From assembly GCA_934525675.1 (NCBI GenBank), contig CAKSZH010000011.1, forward strand, positions 25,319 through 89,318: DNA of 64,000 nucleotides. The letters are read 5' to 3'. Shown here piece by piece: positions 26,791 to 35,130 of the stretch (positions are counted from its first letter, which is position 1; each line of letters starts with the position of its first letter). The translations under genes were made by a program, and so were the position numbers. The DNA is from an uncultured Eubacteriales bacterium. GTDB lineage: Bacteria > Bacillota > Clostridia > Oscillospirales > CAG-272. Below the pieces are notes generated by a model. The model saw only the letters and a program-made list of their open reading frames with translations, ran no database searches and was not told where the DNA came from.

Positions 26791-26916
26791 CGAACCGTGC
26801 AGCTTCATCCGGTAATTGCCGGTCGTGTCGCCGCTCCTGTACCCGCAGACGAAAAAACGGAAGTTTCCCGGGAAAAGTTTTCCCGGCGGAAAAACGACAG
26901 AAGGGAGACCGCTTTT

Positions 26917-27663
26917 ATGTTCTGGAAAAAGTTTGAAATCCGTTTCAGTGAGACCGACGAAAGCGGCTGTCTTTCCATGTCGGGGCTTCTCCGCCTGTTC
27001 CAGGACGTGGGATATTTTCACGCGCTGGCAAGAGGCAGAGGGAACACTCCCGTAAGAACGTCATCCGGCACCGTGCCGGCTCCCGCGGAAAACCAGAAGC
27101 GGACGTGGTATCTGCTCTCCTGGCACATTGAAGCCATGAGAATGCCCGTCTGCGGCGAGGCGGTTACGGCGGAGACCTGGATTTATTTTTCCGGCGGCTC
27201 CATCGCAAAAAAGCAGCTGCTCCTCCGTTCCGCGGACGGCGAGATCCTTGCCGTCGGCGATACGCGCTGGGTGTACATGGATGTGCTGACGGGACAGCCC
27301 GCCATCCCGCCGGAGGGCGTCTGGCTTCCGGAGGACTTCGGCGAGCGGCTGCCGCTTGCAGAAAAGGTGGAGCGGCTTCGCCCGCGCCGCCCGACGGACG
27401 CGGAAACCGTGGCGCTTCCGCACGACTGTGTGGACGCGCGGCTCCTTGACATCAACCATCACGCCAACAACGTGCTCTTTACCGAGTACGCCATGACGCT
27501 CGCTTCCAGGCGGACGGGGTGCCGTTTCCTTGCGGCGGAGTTTCTCCGGCAGGCGAAGGCGGGCGCGGAGCTTTGCCCGTATCTTTCCTCTGACGGAGAA
27601 GGGAAAACCGTGACGGTCACGGACGGGGAGGGAACTCCTTATGCCGTGTTCCGCTTTGTGTGA
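26917..27663 (+). CDS. Acyl-ACP thioesterase
   Basis: 248 residues, a double-hotdog FatA/FatB-type thioesterase. The N-terminal half starts FWKKFEIRFSETDESG; the catalytic segment DINHHANNVLFTEYAM gives the Asp-Asn-His pattern near residue 180. It releases free acids from ACP and so sets chain length. ATG at 26917 has AGGGAGA upstream; the frame extends further upstream without a binding site. It is the last gene of the lipid operon and implies that the product leaves as a free acid. Confidence 0.88.
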   Translation: MFWKKFEIRFSETDESGCLSMSGLLRLFQDVGYFHALARGRGNTPVRTSSGTVPAPAENQKRTWYLLSWHIEAMRMPVCGEAVTAETWIYFSGGSIAKKQLLLRSADGEILAVGDTRWVYMDVLTGQPAIPPEGVWLPEDFGERLPLAEKVERLRPRRPTDAETVALPHDCVDARLLDINHHANNVLFTEYAMTLASRRTGCRFLAAEFLRQAKAGAELCPYLSSDGEGKTVTVTDGEGTPYAVFRFV

Positions 27664-27872
27664 GCGGGGAAGCCGGAAAGGGTATCCGGCAAAGTCCTTG
27701 TCAACCGGAAGAATTCTGCCGGATGGAGAGCGGAAGTCCCGGCTTTGAGGAGGGGTACCTTGCGGTGCTTGTGCTTCCCCCTTTCCGAGCACGGTTTTTT
27801 TGCCCCGGTTGCACGATATGTTGCTTCCGGACATCTCCGGTCAAAACTCTTTTCCAAAGGATCTGTCCCCGA

Positions 27873-27904
27873 AGAACCACCGTTTTGCACGGCGGTTCTT
27901 TTTT
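27873..27904 (+). terminator. Terminator of the lipid operon
   Basis: AGAACCACCG and CGGCGGTTCT form a stem with one mismatch and a seven-base loop, followed by TTTTTT. The preceding 200 bases after the thioesterase hold no gene. Confidence 0.75.
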
Positions 27905-27919
27905 GCCGCTCTTTGTCGA

Positions 27920-27948
27920 TTGACATGCGGCGGGGTTCGTGGTATAAT
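27920..27948 (+). promoter_or_regulatory. Consensus promoter for map
   Basis: TTGACA at 27920-27925, 17-base spacer, TATAAT at 27943-27948: a perfect sigma-A consensus. Confidence 0.9.
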
Positions 27949-28009
27949 CAAAAGAGAGAGGCGCGGGCGCCGGAATTCTGGCGGGCCGTGACAGAAAGAA
28001 GGGATTTCC

Positions 28010-28927
28010 GTGCCGGAAAAAACGAATGATACCGAACGTAAGACGGCGAGAGCCGTCCGTGTGACCAAGGCGGACAAGCCCTGCTTCTGCGGAAGCGGAC
28101 TGCCCTATGCCGCCTGCCACGGACCCGTGATGGAAAAGCTGAAGGAGCTTCGCACAAAGGGGGAGCAGATCCCTCCGCGCAAGCTCATCAAAAACCGCGG
28201 GCAGATCGCGGGGATCCGCGAGGCGGGCAGAATCAATTCGCTGGTGCTGGACGCAGTCGCCGAGCGCATCCGTCCCGGCATGACCACGGCACAGATCGAC
28301 GACATTGTGATGGAGCGCACGCACCAGCTCGGCGGCATCCCCACATGCCTTGGGTTCGAGGGATTTCCGAGAAGCGTCTGCACCTCGGTCAATGACCAGA
28401 TCTGCCACGGCATCCCGTCGGAAAAGGTGATTCTCCGGGAGGGGGACATTGTGAACGTCGATTGCACGACGACATACAATGGGTATGTCGGGGACGCATC
28501 GCGGATGTTCGCCATCGGACGGGTCACGCCGAATGCCGAACGCCTCATCCGTGTAACGCGCGAAGCGGTTGATCTGGCGATCAGCCATCTGTATCCGTAC
28601 TGCCACCTCGGCGACATCGGCTATTACATCGGGAAATACGCCCATGAAAACGGTTATACGGTTGTCCGCGAGATCGGCGGGCACGGCTGCGGACTGGAGA
28701 TGCATGAAGACCCGTATGTCTGCCATGTCGGGCGTCTCGGGACCGGTATGGTGCTTTGTCCCGGCATGGTGTTTACCATTGAGCCGATGATCAACGAGGG
28801 CACCCGCGGCTTCCGCGTGGACGAACGGGACGGCTGGCAGGTGTACACCGCCGACGGCAAATTGTCGGCGCAGGTCGAGCATATGGTACTCATTACGGAG
28901 GACGGCGTGGAAGTTTTGTCCGAGTAA
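28010..28927 (+). CDS. map: Methionine aminopeptidase type I with SEC-C motif
   Basis: 305 residues. An N-terminal zinc-binding SEC-C motif (PCFCGSGLPYAACHG, residues about 24-38) precedes the M24 catalytic domain with metal ligands in NVDCTTTYNGYVGD, HGCGLEMHE, TIEPMI and QVEHM. It removes the initiator methionine from new proteins. GTG at 28010 with AAGAAGGGA upstream is the start. The extra N-terminus is seen in a subset of Clostridia enzymes. Confidence 0.93.
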   Translation: MPEKTNDTERKTARAVRVTKADKPCFCGSGLPYAACHGPVMEKLKELRTKGEQIPPRKLIKNRGQIAGIREAGRINSLVLDAVAERIRPGMTTAQIDDIVMERTHQLGGIPTCLGFEGFPRSVCTSVNDQICHGIPSEKVILREGDIVNVDCTTTYNGYVGDASRMFAIGRVTPNAERLIRVTREAVDLAISHLYPYCHLGDIGYYIGKYAHENGYTVVREIGGHGCGLEMHEDPYVCHVGRLGTGMVLCPGMVFTIEPMINEGTRGFRVDERDGWQVYTADGKLSAQVEHMVLITEDGVEVLSE

Positions 28928-28971
28928 GCAGAAAACCGAAAGATAACCCACATGAAAGAAGGAGGTCAGAC

Positions 28972-29367
28972 ATGATGGAACGTATTTATGAATTTCTGAA
29001 GCAGGCGGGAACCTATTATCTGGCAACCGACGAGGACGGCCAGCCGCATATCCGGCCGTTCGGCACGGTGGACCTCTTTGGCGGGAGACTGTACATCCAG
29101 ACGGGCAGAAAGAAGAATTGCTACCGCCAGATGAAGAAGAATCCGAAGATTGAGATCTGCGCGAGCCTCGGCGGCGAGTGGCTGCGCCTTTCGGCGACCG
29201 CGGTGGAGAATACCGATGTGGAGGCGGAACGCCATCTGCTCAATCAGTACCCCGAGCTTGCCGAGTTATATCGCCCCGGCGACGGCAACACGGTGCTCTT
29301 TGCCCTGACCGACGCGGATGCGCGAATCCATTCCTTTACCGCTCCGACCGTGGAGATCCGATTCTGA
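28972..29367 (+). CDS. Pyridoxamine 5'-phosphate oxidase-like flavoprotein
   Basis: 131 residues, a split-barrel FMN-binding fold. GTYYLATDEDGQPHIRPFG is the hallmark N-terminus of this group, including NimA-like nitroreductases. Probably a small flavin-dependent oxidoreductase; the substrate is not evident. AAGGAGG precedes ATG-ATG. It lies 44 bases after map and ends at a strong hairpin. Confidence 0.85.
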   Translation: MMERIYEFLKQAGTYYLATDEDGQPHIRPFGTVDLFGGRLYIQTGRKKNCYRQMKKNPKIEICASLGGEWLRLSATAVENTDVEAERHLLNQYPELAELYRPGDGNTVLFALTDADARIHSFTAPTVEIRF

Positions 29368-29380
29368 CAAAGAAAAGTTC

Positions 29381-29423
29381 CGGGCATTGAGGGGGACCGT
29401 GGCGGTTCCCCTCTCAATGCCGG
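29381..29423 (+). terminator. Long hairpin after the PNPOx-like gene
   Basis: CGGGCATTGAGGGGGACC pairs with GGTTCCCCTCTCAATGCCGG around a five-base loop. It lacks a T-tract, so it is a likely but not proven terminator. Confidence 0.55.
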
Positions 29424-29677
29424 CGTGAACGGGATATGCGGGACAGATGAGCCGGACTCCTCCGCTCCGGCACCGGTCGACGCGTCAACGCAACGTGGCA
29501 GGCGATTGCATTGGTTGCCCCACGTGCGCCGGATACCTGACGGCAGCCCGCTCTGCCGGGATGTTCCCGCGCGAAAAAGACCGTGCGGAAAAGACAATGT
29601 GTTTTCTGACTGAGATGCCGCCTGCGGCGCGGGAAATGCCGCATGATTCTGATAAGAACTCAGAAAGGAAAAAACTC

Positions 29678-31078
29678 GTGAAACTCTCCGGAGGGCAGAC
29701 GCTGAATATGACCACGGGCGACCCGCGCGGCATGATCCTGCGCTTTGCGGTCCCGGTGTTCCTCAGCCAACTGTTTCAACAGCTTTACAATACCGTCGAT
29801 ACCCTGACGGTCGGACATATGATTTCCAACGACGCAATGGGCGCGGTCAGCGCGACGGGCTCGCTCATTTTCCTGCTCGTCAGCTTCTTTACGGGGGCTT
29901 CCATGGGCGTCGGCGTGGTGATCTCCCGCTATTTCGGCGCGGGAAACTACGAAAAGCTCTCCCGCGCAATCCATACGGGCGTCATCCTCGGACTGATCTC
30001 CGGCGTCCTGCTTACCGCGGTCGGCGTTGCCTTTACGCCGGCGATCCTTTCGTGGATGGTCAAGGACGCAACGGTCCGCCCCATCGCAGTGCAGTATTTC
30101 CGCTACTACTTTTTCGGCGTGTCCGCCGTGGTCATGTACAACCTGTTCACGGGTATCATGAACGCCGTCGGCGACAGCCGCCGCCCGCTTTACTATCTGC
30201 TCCTTTCCTCCGTCCTCAACGTGATTCTTGACATCGTGTTCATTCTTCTGTACCGCGCGGCGGGGGTGACGGACGAGACCGTACTCGTCCGCGCGCCGGC
30301 AATTGCGACCGTGGTGTCGCAGGCGGTCAGCATGGTGCTCTGTCTCATTCACCTGCTGAAAAAGGGAACGGTGTACCGGATCCGCTTCCGCGATTTGCGG
30401 ATCGACCGGGAAATGCTGCTTGAGATCGCCCGCTTCGGACTGCCGACCGGAATCCAGAATTCCGTCATCGGGCTTGCCAATGTCATGGTGCAGAGCAACA
30501 TCAGCTCATTCGGGAACCTGGCGATGGCGGGGTGCGGGGCGTACTCCAAGATCGAGGGCTTTGTGTTCCTGCCGATCACCAGCTTTGCCATGGCACTGAC
30601 GACCTTCATCGGGCAGAACCTCGGCGCAGGGCAGTATGACCGCGCCAGATACGGTGCCCGCTTCGGCATCGCAACTTCGGTCATCATGGCGGAGATCATC
30701 GGTGTGGCGGTGTTTCTTCTGGCGGAGCCGCTCATGCGCATCTTCGTGGACGCGGGCGACCCGAACGCCGCCGCGATCATTGAAATCGGCGTGAGGCAAT
30801 GCCGCACCGAGGCGCTGTTCTTCTTCCTGCTCGCCTTTTCTCACTGTATCGCGGGAATCTGCCGCGGCGCGGGGAAGGCGTTCGTGCCCATGCTCATCAT
30901 GTTATTGGTTTGGTGCGTGTTCCGCATCATTTACATTGAGGTTGCCATGAGCATCCGCCACGAGATCCTGCTTCTCTTCATCGCGTATCCTCTGACCTGG
31001 ACGATCAGCTCGGCGATCTATCTGATTTATTACAAAAAATCCGACTGGATTCACGGGTTTGACAAAAAGAAAGCGTAA
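29678..31078 (+). CDS. MATE family efflux transporter
   Basis: 466 residues with about 12 membrane segments. FAVPVFLSQLFQQLYNTVDTL is the usual MATE first helix. It exports drugs or metabolites against Na+ or H+. GTG at 29678 is chosen for the AGAAAGGA eight bases upstream; an open frame upstream gives a non-hydrophobic, cysteine-containing extension without a binding site. It is one of three MATE pumps here, and its sequence is closer to the one at 39084 than to the one at 54466. Confidence 0.9.
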   Translation: MKLSGGQTLNMTTGDPRGMILRFAVPVFLSQLFQQLYNTVDTLTVGHMISNDAMGAVSATGSLIFLLVSFFTGASMGVGVVISRYFGAGNYEKLSRAIHTGVILGLISGVLLTAVGVAFTPAILSWMVKDATVRPIAVQYFRYYFFGVSAVVMYNLFTGIMNAVGDSRRPLYYLLLSSVLNVILDIVFILLYRAAGVTDETVLVRAPAIATVVSQAVSMVLCLIHLLKKGTVYRIRFRDLRIDREMLLEIARFGLPTGIQNSVIGLANVMVQSNISSFGNLAMAGCGAYSKIEGFVFLPITSFAMALTTFIGQNLGAGQYDRARYGARFGIATSVIMAEIIGVAVFLLAEPLMRIFVDAGDPNAAAIIEIGVRQCRTEALFFFLLAFSHCIAGICRGAGKAFVPMLIMLLVWCVFRIIYIEVAMSIRHEILLLFIAYPLTWTISSAIYLIYYKKSDWIHGFDKKKA

Positions 31079-31084
31079 AAAACG

Positions 31085-31108
31085 CCCCGCGGGCGAAAGC
31101 CCGCGGGG
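31085..31108 (-). terminator. GAAA-loop hairpin, minus-strand terminator
   Basis: Perfect 10-base stem CCCCGCGGGC / GCCCGCGGGG with a GAAA loop. On the minus strand it is followed by GTTTTTTACG, so it terminates transcription from 32115-31489; on the plus strand no T-tract follows. It starts seven bases after the MATE stop. Confidence 0.75.
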
Positions 31109-31133
31109 GGAATGCTGTATTTTGCCGAGGAAT

Positions 31134-31437
31134 ACTCCGAAGAGCGGAGGGCACAATGTCCGCTCGGCGGACAAGCCGTTCCGCAGAGCAGAATTTGTCA
31201 TGCCGACGGCGGGTGTCCTCTCCGTCAGGGCGTGGCTGCATTTCACCGAAGGAAGTCCCGCTCCGCAAAACGGAGGGCACCCTGCCGCTCGGCGGACAAG
31301 CCGTTCCGCAGAGCAGAACTTGTCATGCCGACGGCGGGTGTCCCCTCTGTCAGAGCATTGCTGCATTTCGCCGAAGAAAGCCCCGCTCCGCATAACGGAG
31401 GGCACAATGTCCGCTCGGCGGACAAGCCGTTCCGGGG
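31134..31437 (+). repeat. Tandem repeat, unit about 125 bases, 2.4 copies
   Basis: The block CTCGGCGGACAAGCCGTTCC recurs at 31163, 31288 and 31414, giving periods of 125 and 126 bases. Each unit holds a short hairpin (CTCCGC...AACGGAG) and the block TGTCATGCCGACGGCGGGTG. Copies differ by scattered substitutions. Reading frames are open through it on both strands, as expected of a repeat whose length is not a multiple of a stop-containing unit; I do not treat them as genes. The 410 bases from 31079 to 31488 hold only the hairpin and this repeat. Confidence 0.85.
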
Positions 31438-31488
31438 CAATCCCCGGCAGACGGCAAACATTGATCCGGCGGACGCTGCCCGAGCTCT

Positions 31489-32115
31489 TTATTTTTCCTC
31501 CGGGAAAAAGCGGATGTCTGCGCCGACAAACCGCTCACACAGCCGGTGCGCGGCAATCAGCCGGTGTCGTTCGAGAAAGAACAGATCGATCGCCTCCCAG
31601 ATGAACACCCACGCGGCGATTTCCAGAAGATTGGTCATCATCTCACCGAGTCCCCGGTGCTCCAGAAAGAAGAGCAGGGCGAAGATGAGAACTCCCAACG
31701 CCAGCATGATGATCGCGGCGGTCCGGTTGCGGATCACGTCGCGCCGGGTCTGCTTTCCCCGATTGCGGTAATAATTGCGGATTGCCGCGTCATAAACGCG
31801 CGCCTCCTCCCCTGTGATGACATTGCTCCGGATGTGGAGTGCAAGGTCACCCTTGGGCGGGAGCGCCGATGCCGCGTTGTCGAGAAAGTCCGCGACCTCC
31901 GAGGAAATGATCGGGCGCATTCCGCAGTACGGCGACAGAAAATCGCTGTCGTCTCTCACGGTCATATGTAGGATCGCTCTGCCGTCTTGGTCGCGTTCGG
32001 GAGCTTCCATGCCGAACTCCTCTTCAAGGCGCGTGCGGATCCCGGACAGCTCCTTTGCGGCGTCGGACGGACGCATTCCGTTTTTTTCTTCCTTGTCAGT
32101 CAACGGTGAAGCCAT
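31489..32115 (-). CDS. Two-helix membrane protein, unknown function
   Basis: 208 residues. The first 135 residues are soluble with a conserved-looking block (PIISSEVADFLDNAA, RNRGKQTRRDVIRNR). Two membrane segments follow near residues 133-150 and 157-178, and a short tail. GGAGG precedes the ATG. It lies 11 bases downstream of the DUF1653 gene on the same strand. I recognise no named family. Confidence 0.7.
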   Translation of the reverse strand: MASPLTDKEEKNGMRPSDAAKELSGIRTRLEEEFGMEAPERDQDGRAILHMTVRDDSDFLSPYCGMRPIISSEVADFLDNAASALPPKGDLALHIRSNVITGEEARVYDAAIRNYYRNRGKQTRRDVIRNRTAAIIMLALGVLIFALLFFLEHRGLGEMMTNLLEIAAWVFIWEAIDLFFLERHRLIAAHRLCERFVGADIRFFPEEK

Positions 32116-32126
32116 GTGCGCCTCCG

Positions 32127-32417
32127 TTACTTTTTCATGACTTCGAACCGGTAGTCCTGCTTCGACGTCGGGTATCTGCGCTTGTCTACGGGGGAGAGAA
32201 ACGCCGCAAGCGGACGCGCGAACAGCTTCTTGTCTCCGTAAAGCGCGCGGTACACCATCAGACGCTCTCCGGATTCGGTATGCTCCGCGACGCCGATGAT
32301 CTCATAGAGATACTTGGTCGGTTCTTTCTCGAGCTCCGCTTCGGAAAACGCGTCTCTCTTGAAGTGGCGCACGGTGTCGCCGGGGTGAAACAATTGTTCT
32401 CTTTCCATAGGTTCCAT
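32127..32417 (-). CDS. DUF1653 family protein
   Basis: 96 residues. The pattern GDTVRHFKRD, YEIIGVAEHTESGERLMVYRALYGD, ARPLAAFLSPV, RFEVM matches the DUF1653 family, small beta-rich proteins of unknown function. Three methionines lie close together; ATG at 32417 is chosen because AAAGGA is seven bases upstream, whereas the first ATG touches it. The C-terminus is ordinary. Confidence 0.85.
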   Translation of the reverse strand: MEPMEREQLFHPGDTVRHFKRDAFSEAELEKEPTKYLYEIIGVAEHTESGERLMVYRALYGDKKLFARPLAAFLSPVDKRRYPTSKQDYRFEVMKK

Positions 32418-32501
32418 AGCCATGTCCTTTCCGTGTCTGCCGGTCGCTCATCGCATGACGGCTGGGCACAATAAAATCGTTTATGTGATCCGGCGCGGGT
32501 T

Positions 32502-33380
32502 TTACGCGCCGTAGATTTTCAGTGTTTTTTCGATCCAGTAATGATAGTCCGGACCGGGATGCTCTGCCGCCAGCCGTTTCATGCGGCGGTAGAGGGAAAT
32601 GCCGTCCGACGGATCATGCCAGAGGTCGGTAAATACCGTGTCAAAGCCGTCCCCGAGATGCTCCCCGGCATAGGCGAATGCGTCCGCCCGGATCACCCGG
32701 AGCTTGTCCCGATGCGGAAACTGCGGGAGAATATACTCCCGGAACAGTCCGATGACCCGTTCGTCGCGCTCGACGACCGTGACTTCGGCAACCTCCGGTT
32801 TCTCCGACGCGTGCAGTGCAAAGTACCCGAGTCCGAGCCCGAAGGTCAGGACCCGCCCGTGCGACGCGGCAATCGGTGCCTTCATGGTGTTGATCTCGTT
32901 CGGCGTGATGAGCATCCATTCCCGTCCACCTTCCAGTACGGCAGGGTAACGGTATTCACGGGGAAAGTATCCGATCGACGGGATCACACGTCCCGCAAAG
33001 TCCCGCGCAGGGTCGTCCCGCACAAAGGCTTCATAAGGACGGTAGCGTTTCGTGCTCAATTCCCACCCGTCCCGGGCGACCTCCGGGATCCGGATCAGCC
33101 GGTGATAAAGGTCGTTTTCGTATTCCGCCGGGTCAAGACGTCTGACAGCCGGCAGAAAATAGCGCCGGAACAACTCCTTGTCCTCCCGGTTGTGATAGAT
33201 GTCGAGACCGCAGAAGGAGGCGAGCAGAATCGCAAAAACACGTTCCTCGGTCTTCGGGTTTTCTTCCCCGAGAATGCTGTACATCTGCTCTGCGCGGATG
33301 GCGTCCGGCGTGAGGTTGAGGTAACGGGAGAGCAGGGCAAGCACCCGTTCGCTTTCGCTCCGGATCTCTGCATATTCCAT
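32502..33380 (-). CDS. SAM-dependent methyltransferase-like protein
   Basis: 292 residues. The C-terminal half has a Rossmann methyltransferase core: glycine-rich TFGLGLGYFAL near residue 175, acidic VTVVERDERVI near residue 197, and a VFTDLWHD strand near residue 250. This resembles the spermidine-synthase-like group. The N-terminal 140 residues are helical and unrecognised. The substrate is unknown. It has a GGGGGGAG binding site, and the next 80 bases downstream separate it from DUF1653. Confidence 0.75.
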   Translation of the reverse strand: MEYAEIRSESERVLALLSRYLNLTPDAIRAEQMYSILGEENPKTEERVFAILLASFCGLDIYHNREDKELFRRYFLPAVRRLDPAEYENDLYHRLIRIPEVARDGWELSTKRYRPYEAFVRDDPARDFAGRVIPSIGYFPREYRYPAVLEGGREWMLITPNEINTMKAPIAASHGRVLTFGLGLGYFALHASEKPEVAEVTVVERDERVIGLFREYILPQFPHRDKLRVIRADAFAYAGEHLGDGFDTVFTDLWHDPSDGISLYRRMKRLAAEHPGPDYHYWIEKTLKIYGA

Positions 33381-33569
33381 ACCGCTCCCCCCGTTTCTTT
33401 ACCTTGATTATACACATTTCACGGGGGCTTTTCAAGCCGACGCAAAAAAATTCACATCACCGTCACTTGATTTTCTATGTTTGGTCATGAGAAGGGTTTA
33501 CAATAAAAATCAGAAGGAATTTAACCTTCCCTTTTGTTGCGTCCGCAAAACCCGAAATTGTGAACAAAT

Positions 33570-33593
33570 ATATCGGTACGTATATATCGATAT
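33570..33593. promoter_or_regulatory. Shared redox operator, site A (iron ADH)
   Basis: Core CGGTA-CGTATA-TATCG at 33574-33589, flanked by ATAT on both sides, 13 bases upstream of the -35 box. The same 5-N6-5 inverted repeat occurs upstream of adhE and rex. Confidence 0.55.
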
Positions 33594-33606
33594 GCGCGAT
33601 TTGCAT

Positions 33607-33635
33607 TTTACAACGCCTTCCGACTGTGATAAAAT
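33607..33635 (+). promoter_or_regulatory. Promoter of the iron alcohol dehydrogenase
   Basis: TTTACA at 33607-33612, 17-base spacer, TAAAAT at 33630-33635. The operator centre is about 60 bases before the expected start of transcription. Confidence 0.7.
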
Positions 33636-33674
33636 AATAACGAAAAGAAAATTTATTGCCGGGAGGATATGAAC

Positions 33675-34892
33675 ATGGCAAGATTTACATTACCGAGAGA
33701 CCTGTACCACGGAAAGGGCGCTCTGGAAGCGCTCAAAACCTTTGAAGGCAAGCGCGCAATGATCTGCGTGGGCGGCGGAAGCATGAAGAAGTTCGGTTTC
33801 CTGGACCGCGCGGTTGCGTATCTGAAGGAAGCCGGCATGGAAGTCGAGCTGTTTGAGGGAATTGAGTCCGATCCGTCCGTGGAAACCGTTATGCGCGGTG
33901 CGGACGCAATGCTCAAGTTCCAGCCTGACTGGATCATCGCCATGGGCGGCGGTTCTCCGATCGACGCTGCAAAGGCAATGTGGATCAAGTACGAGTATCC
34001 GGAAACCACCTTTGAGGATATGTGCAAGGTGTTCGGTCTTCCCAAGCTCCGCAAGAAGGCACATTTCTGCGCAATTTCTTCCACCTCCGGCACCGCAACC
34101 GAGGTGACCGCGTTCTCCATCATCACCGATTACCACAAGGGAATCAAGTACCCGATTGCCGACTTCGAGATCACGCCCGACGTTGCAATCGTTGATCCCG
34201 ATCTTGCCGAGACCATGCCCAAGAAGCTGGTTGCTCACACCGGTATGGACGCTATGACGCACGCGATCGAAGCATATGTTTCCACCGCGAACTGCGACTA
34301 CACCGACCCGCTTGCCATCTTTGCCATCAAGATGATCCAGAACGATCTGGTGGATTCCTACAACGGCGATATGGCAAAGAGAGATGCAATGCACAATGCA
34401 CAGTGCCTTGCAGGTATGGCGTTCTCCAATGCTCTGCTCGGCATCGTTCACTCCATGGCTCATAAGACCGGCGCTGCTTTCGCTGACTACGGTGCTCACA
34501 TCATCCACGGCGCTGCAAACGCTATGTACCTGCCGAAGGTCATCGCGTTCAACGCAAAGGACCCCACCGCGAAGAAGCGTTACGGTGTGATTGCCGACTA
34601 TATGGGTCTCGGCGGAGCGAACGACGACGAGAAGGTGAAACTCCTCATCGCTTATCTGCGTAAGATGAACGACGAGTTGAACATTCCTCACTGCATCAAG
34701 AACTACGGCGCGGACAGCTATCCGTGCGCCGAGGGCTTTGTGCCGGAGAAGGTGTTCCTTGAAAGACTTCCCGAGATCGCTAAGAACGCGATTGCCGATG
34801 CCTGCACGGGGTCCAACCCGCGTCAGCCCAGCCAGGAAGAGATGGAGAAGCTGCTCAAGTGCTGCTACTACGACACCGAGGTCGACTTCTGA
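33675..34892 (+). CDS. Iron-containing alcohol dehydrogenase
   Basis: 405 residues, group III Fe-ADH. The NAD motif is MGGGSPIDAAKA near residue 93; metal histidines lie in THAIEAY, HSMAHK and the ADYGAHIIHGAANA stretch. It would reduce an aldehyde to alcohol to recycle NAD(P)H, similar to butanol or ethanol dehydrogenases. ATG at 33675 is chosen over 33669 since GGGAGGA is seven bases away. The codon use is notably biased to GCT/AAG, as for a highly expressed gene. Its promoter carries the operator shared with adhE and rex. Confidence 0.92.
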   Translation: MARFTLPRDLYHGKGALEALKTFEGKRAMICVGGGSMKKFGFLDRAVAYLKEAGMEVELFEGIESDPSVETVMRGADAMLKFQPDWIIAMGGGSPIDAAKAMWIKYEYPETTFEDMCKVFGLPKLRKKAHFCAISSTSGTATEVTAFSIITDYHKGIKYPIADFEITPDVAIVDPDLAETMPKKLVAHTGMDAMTHAIEAYVSTANCDYTDPLAIFAIKMIQNDLVDSYNGDMAKRDAMHNAQCLAGMAFSNALLGIVHSMAHKTGAAFADYGAHIIHGAANAMYLPKVIAFNAKDPTAKKRYGVIADYMGLGGANDDEKVKLLIAYLRKMNDELNIPHCIKNYGADSYPCAEGFVPEKVFLERLPEIAKNAIADACTGSNPRQPSQEEMEKLLKCCYYDTEVDF

Positions 34893-34941
34893 TAAAAGCC
34901 GCATTCAGTGCCTGAACCGGGAAATTTCCCGGTAATAGAAC

Positions 34942-34979
34942 CGACGGGGGAGACTGTAAAAACGGTCTTCCCCTGTCGT
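34942..34979 (+). terminator. Hairpin after the iron ADH
   Basis: CGACGGGGGAGACTGT pairs with ACGGTCTTCCCCTGTCG around AAAA. No clear T-tract; it may attenuate readthrough into nfnA. Confidence 0.55.
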
Positions 34980-35130
34980 GGGATAAAGGACATTGTCAAT
35001 GGACAGGAAAATCGGGTGCTTTTCCGGGGAATATTCCCGGCAAATCCATCCGGCTTGCCTGTTTGTATATTATGAAAAACCGGGACTGTTCGCCGCGGTG
35101 TGGCGGATTCCTTCCGGGAAAGGATCAAAA

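Noticed and set aside
31134..31437. Possible CRISPR array
   Set aside because: Units are 125 bases with no constant short repeat and variable spacer pattern, and no cas genes lie nearby.
31059..31771. Open frames through the 125-base tandem repeat
   Set aside because: Frames are open on both strands because of the repeat; products show repeat-born peptides only and lack binding sites.
33557..33569. TTGTGAA as a canonical Rex half site before the iron ADH
   Set aside because: The second half (TTCACAA at the right spacing) is absent, so it is weaker than the shared 16-base operator.
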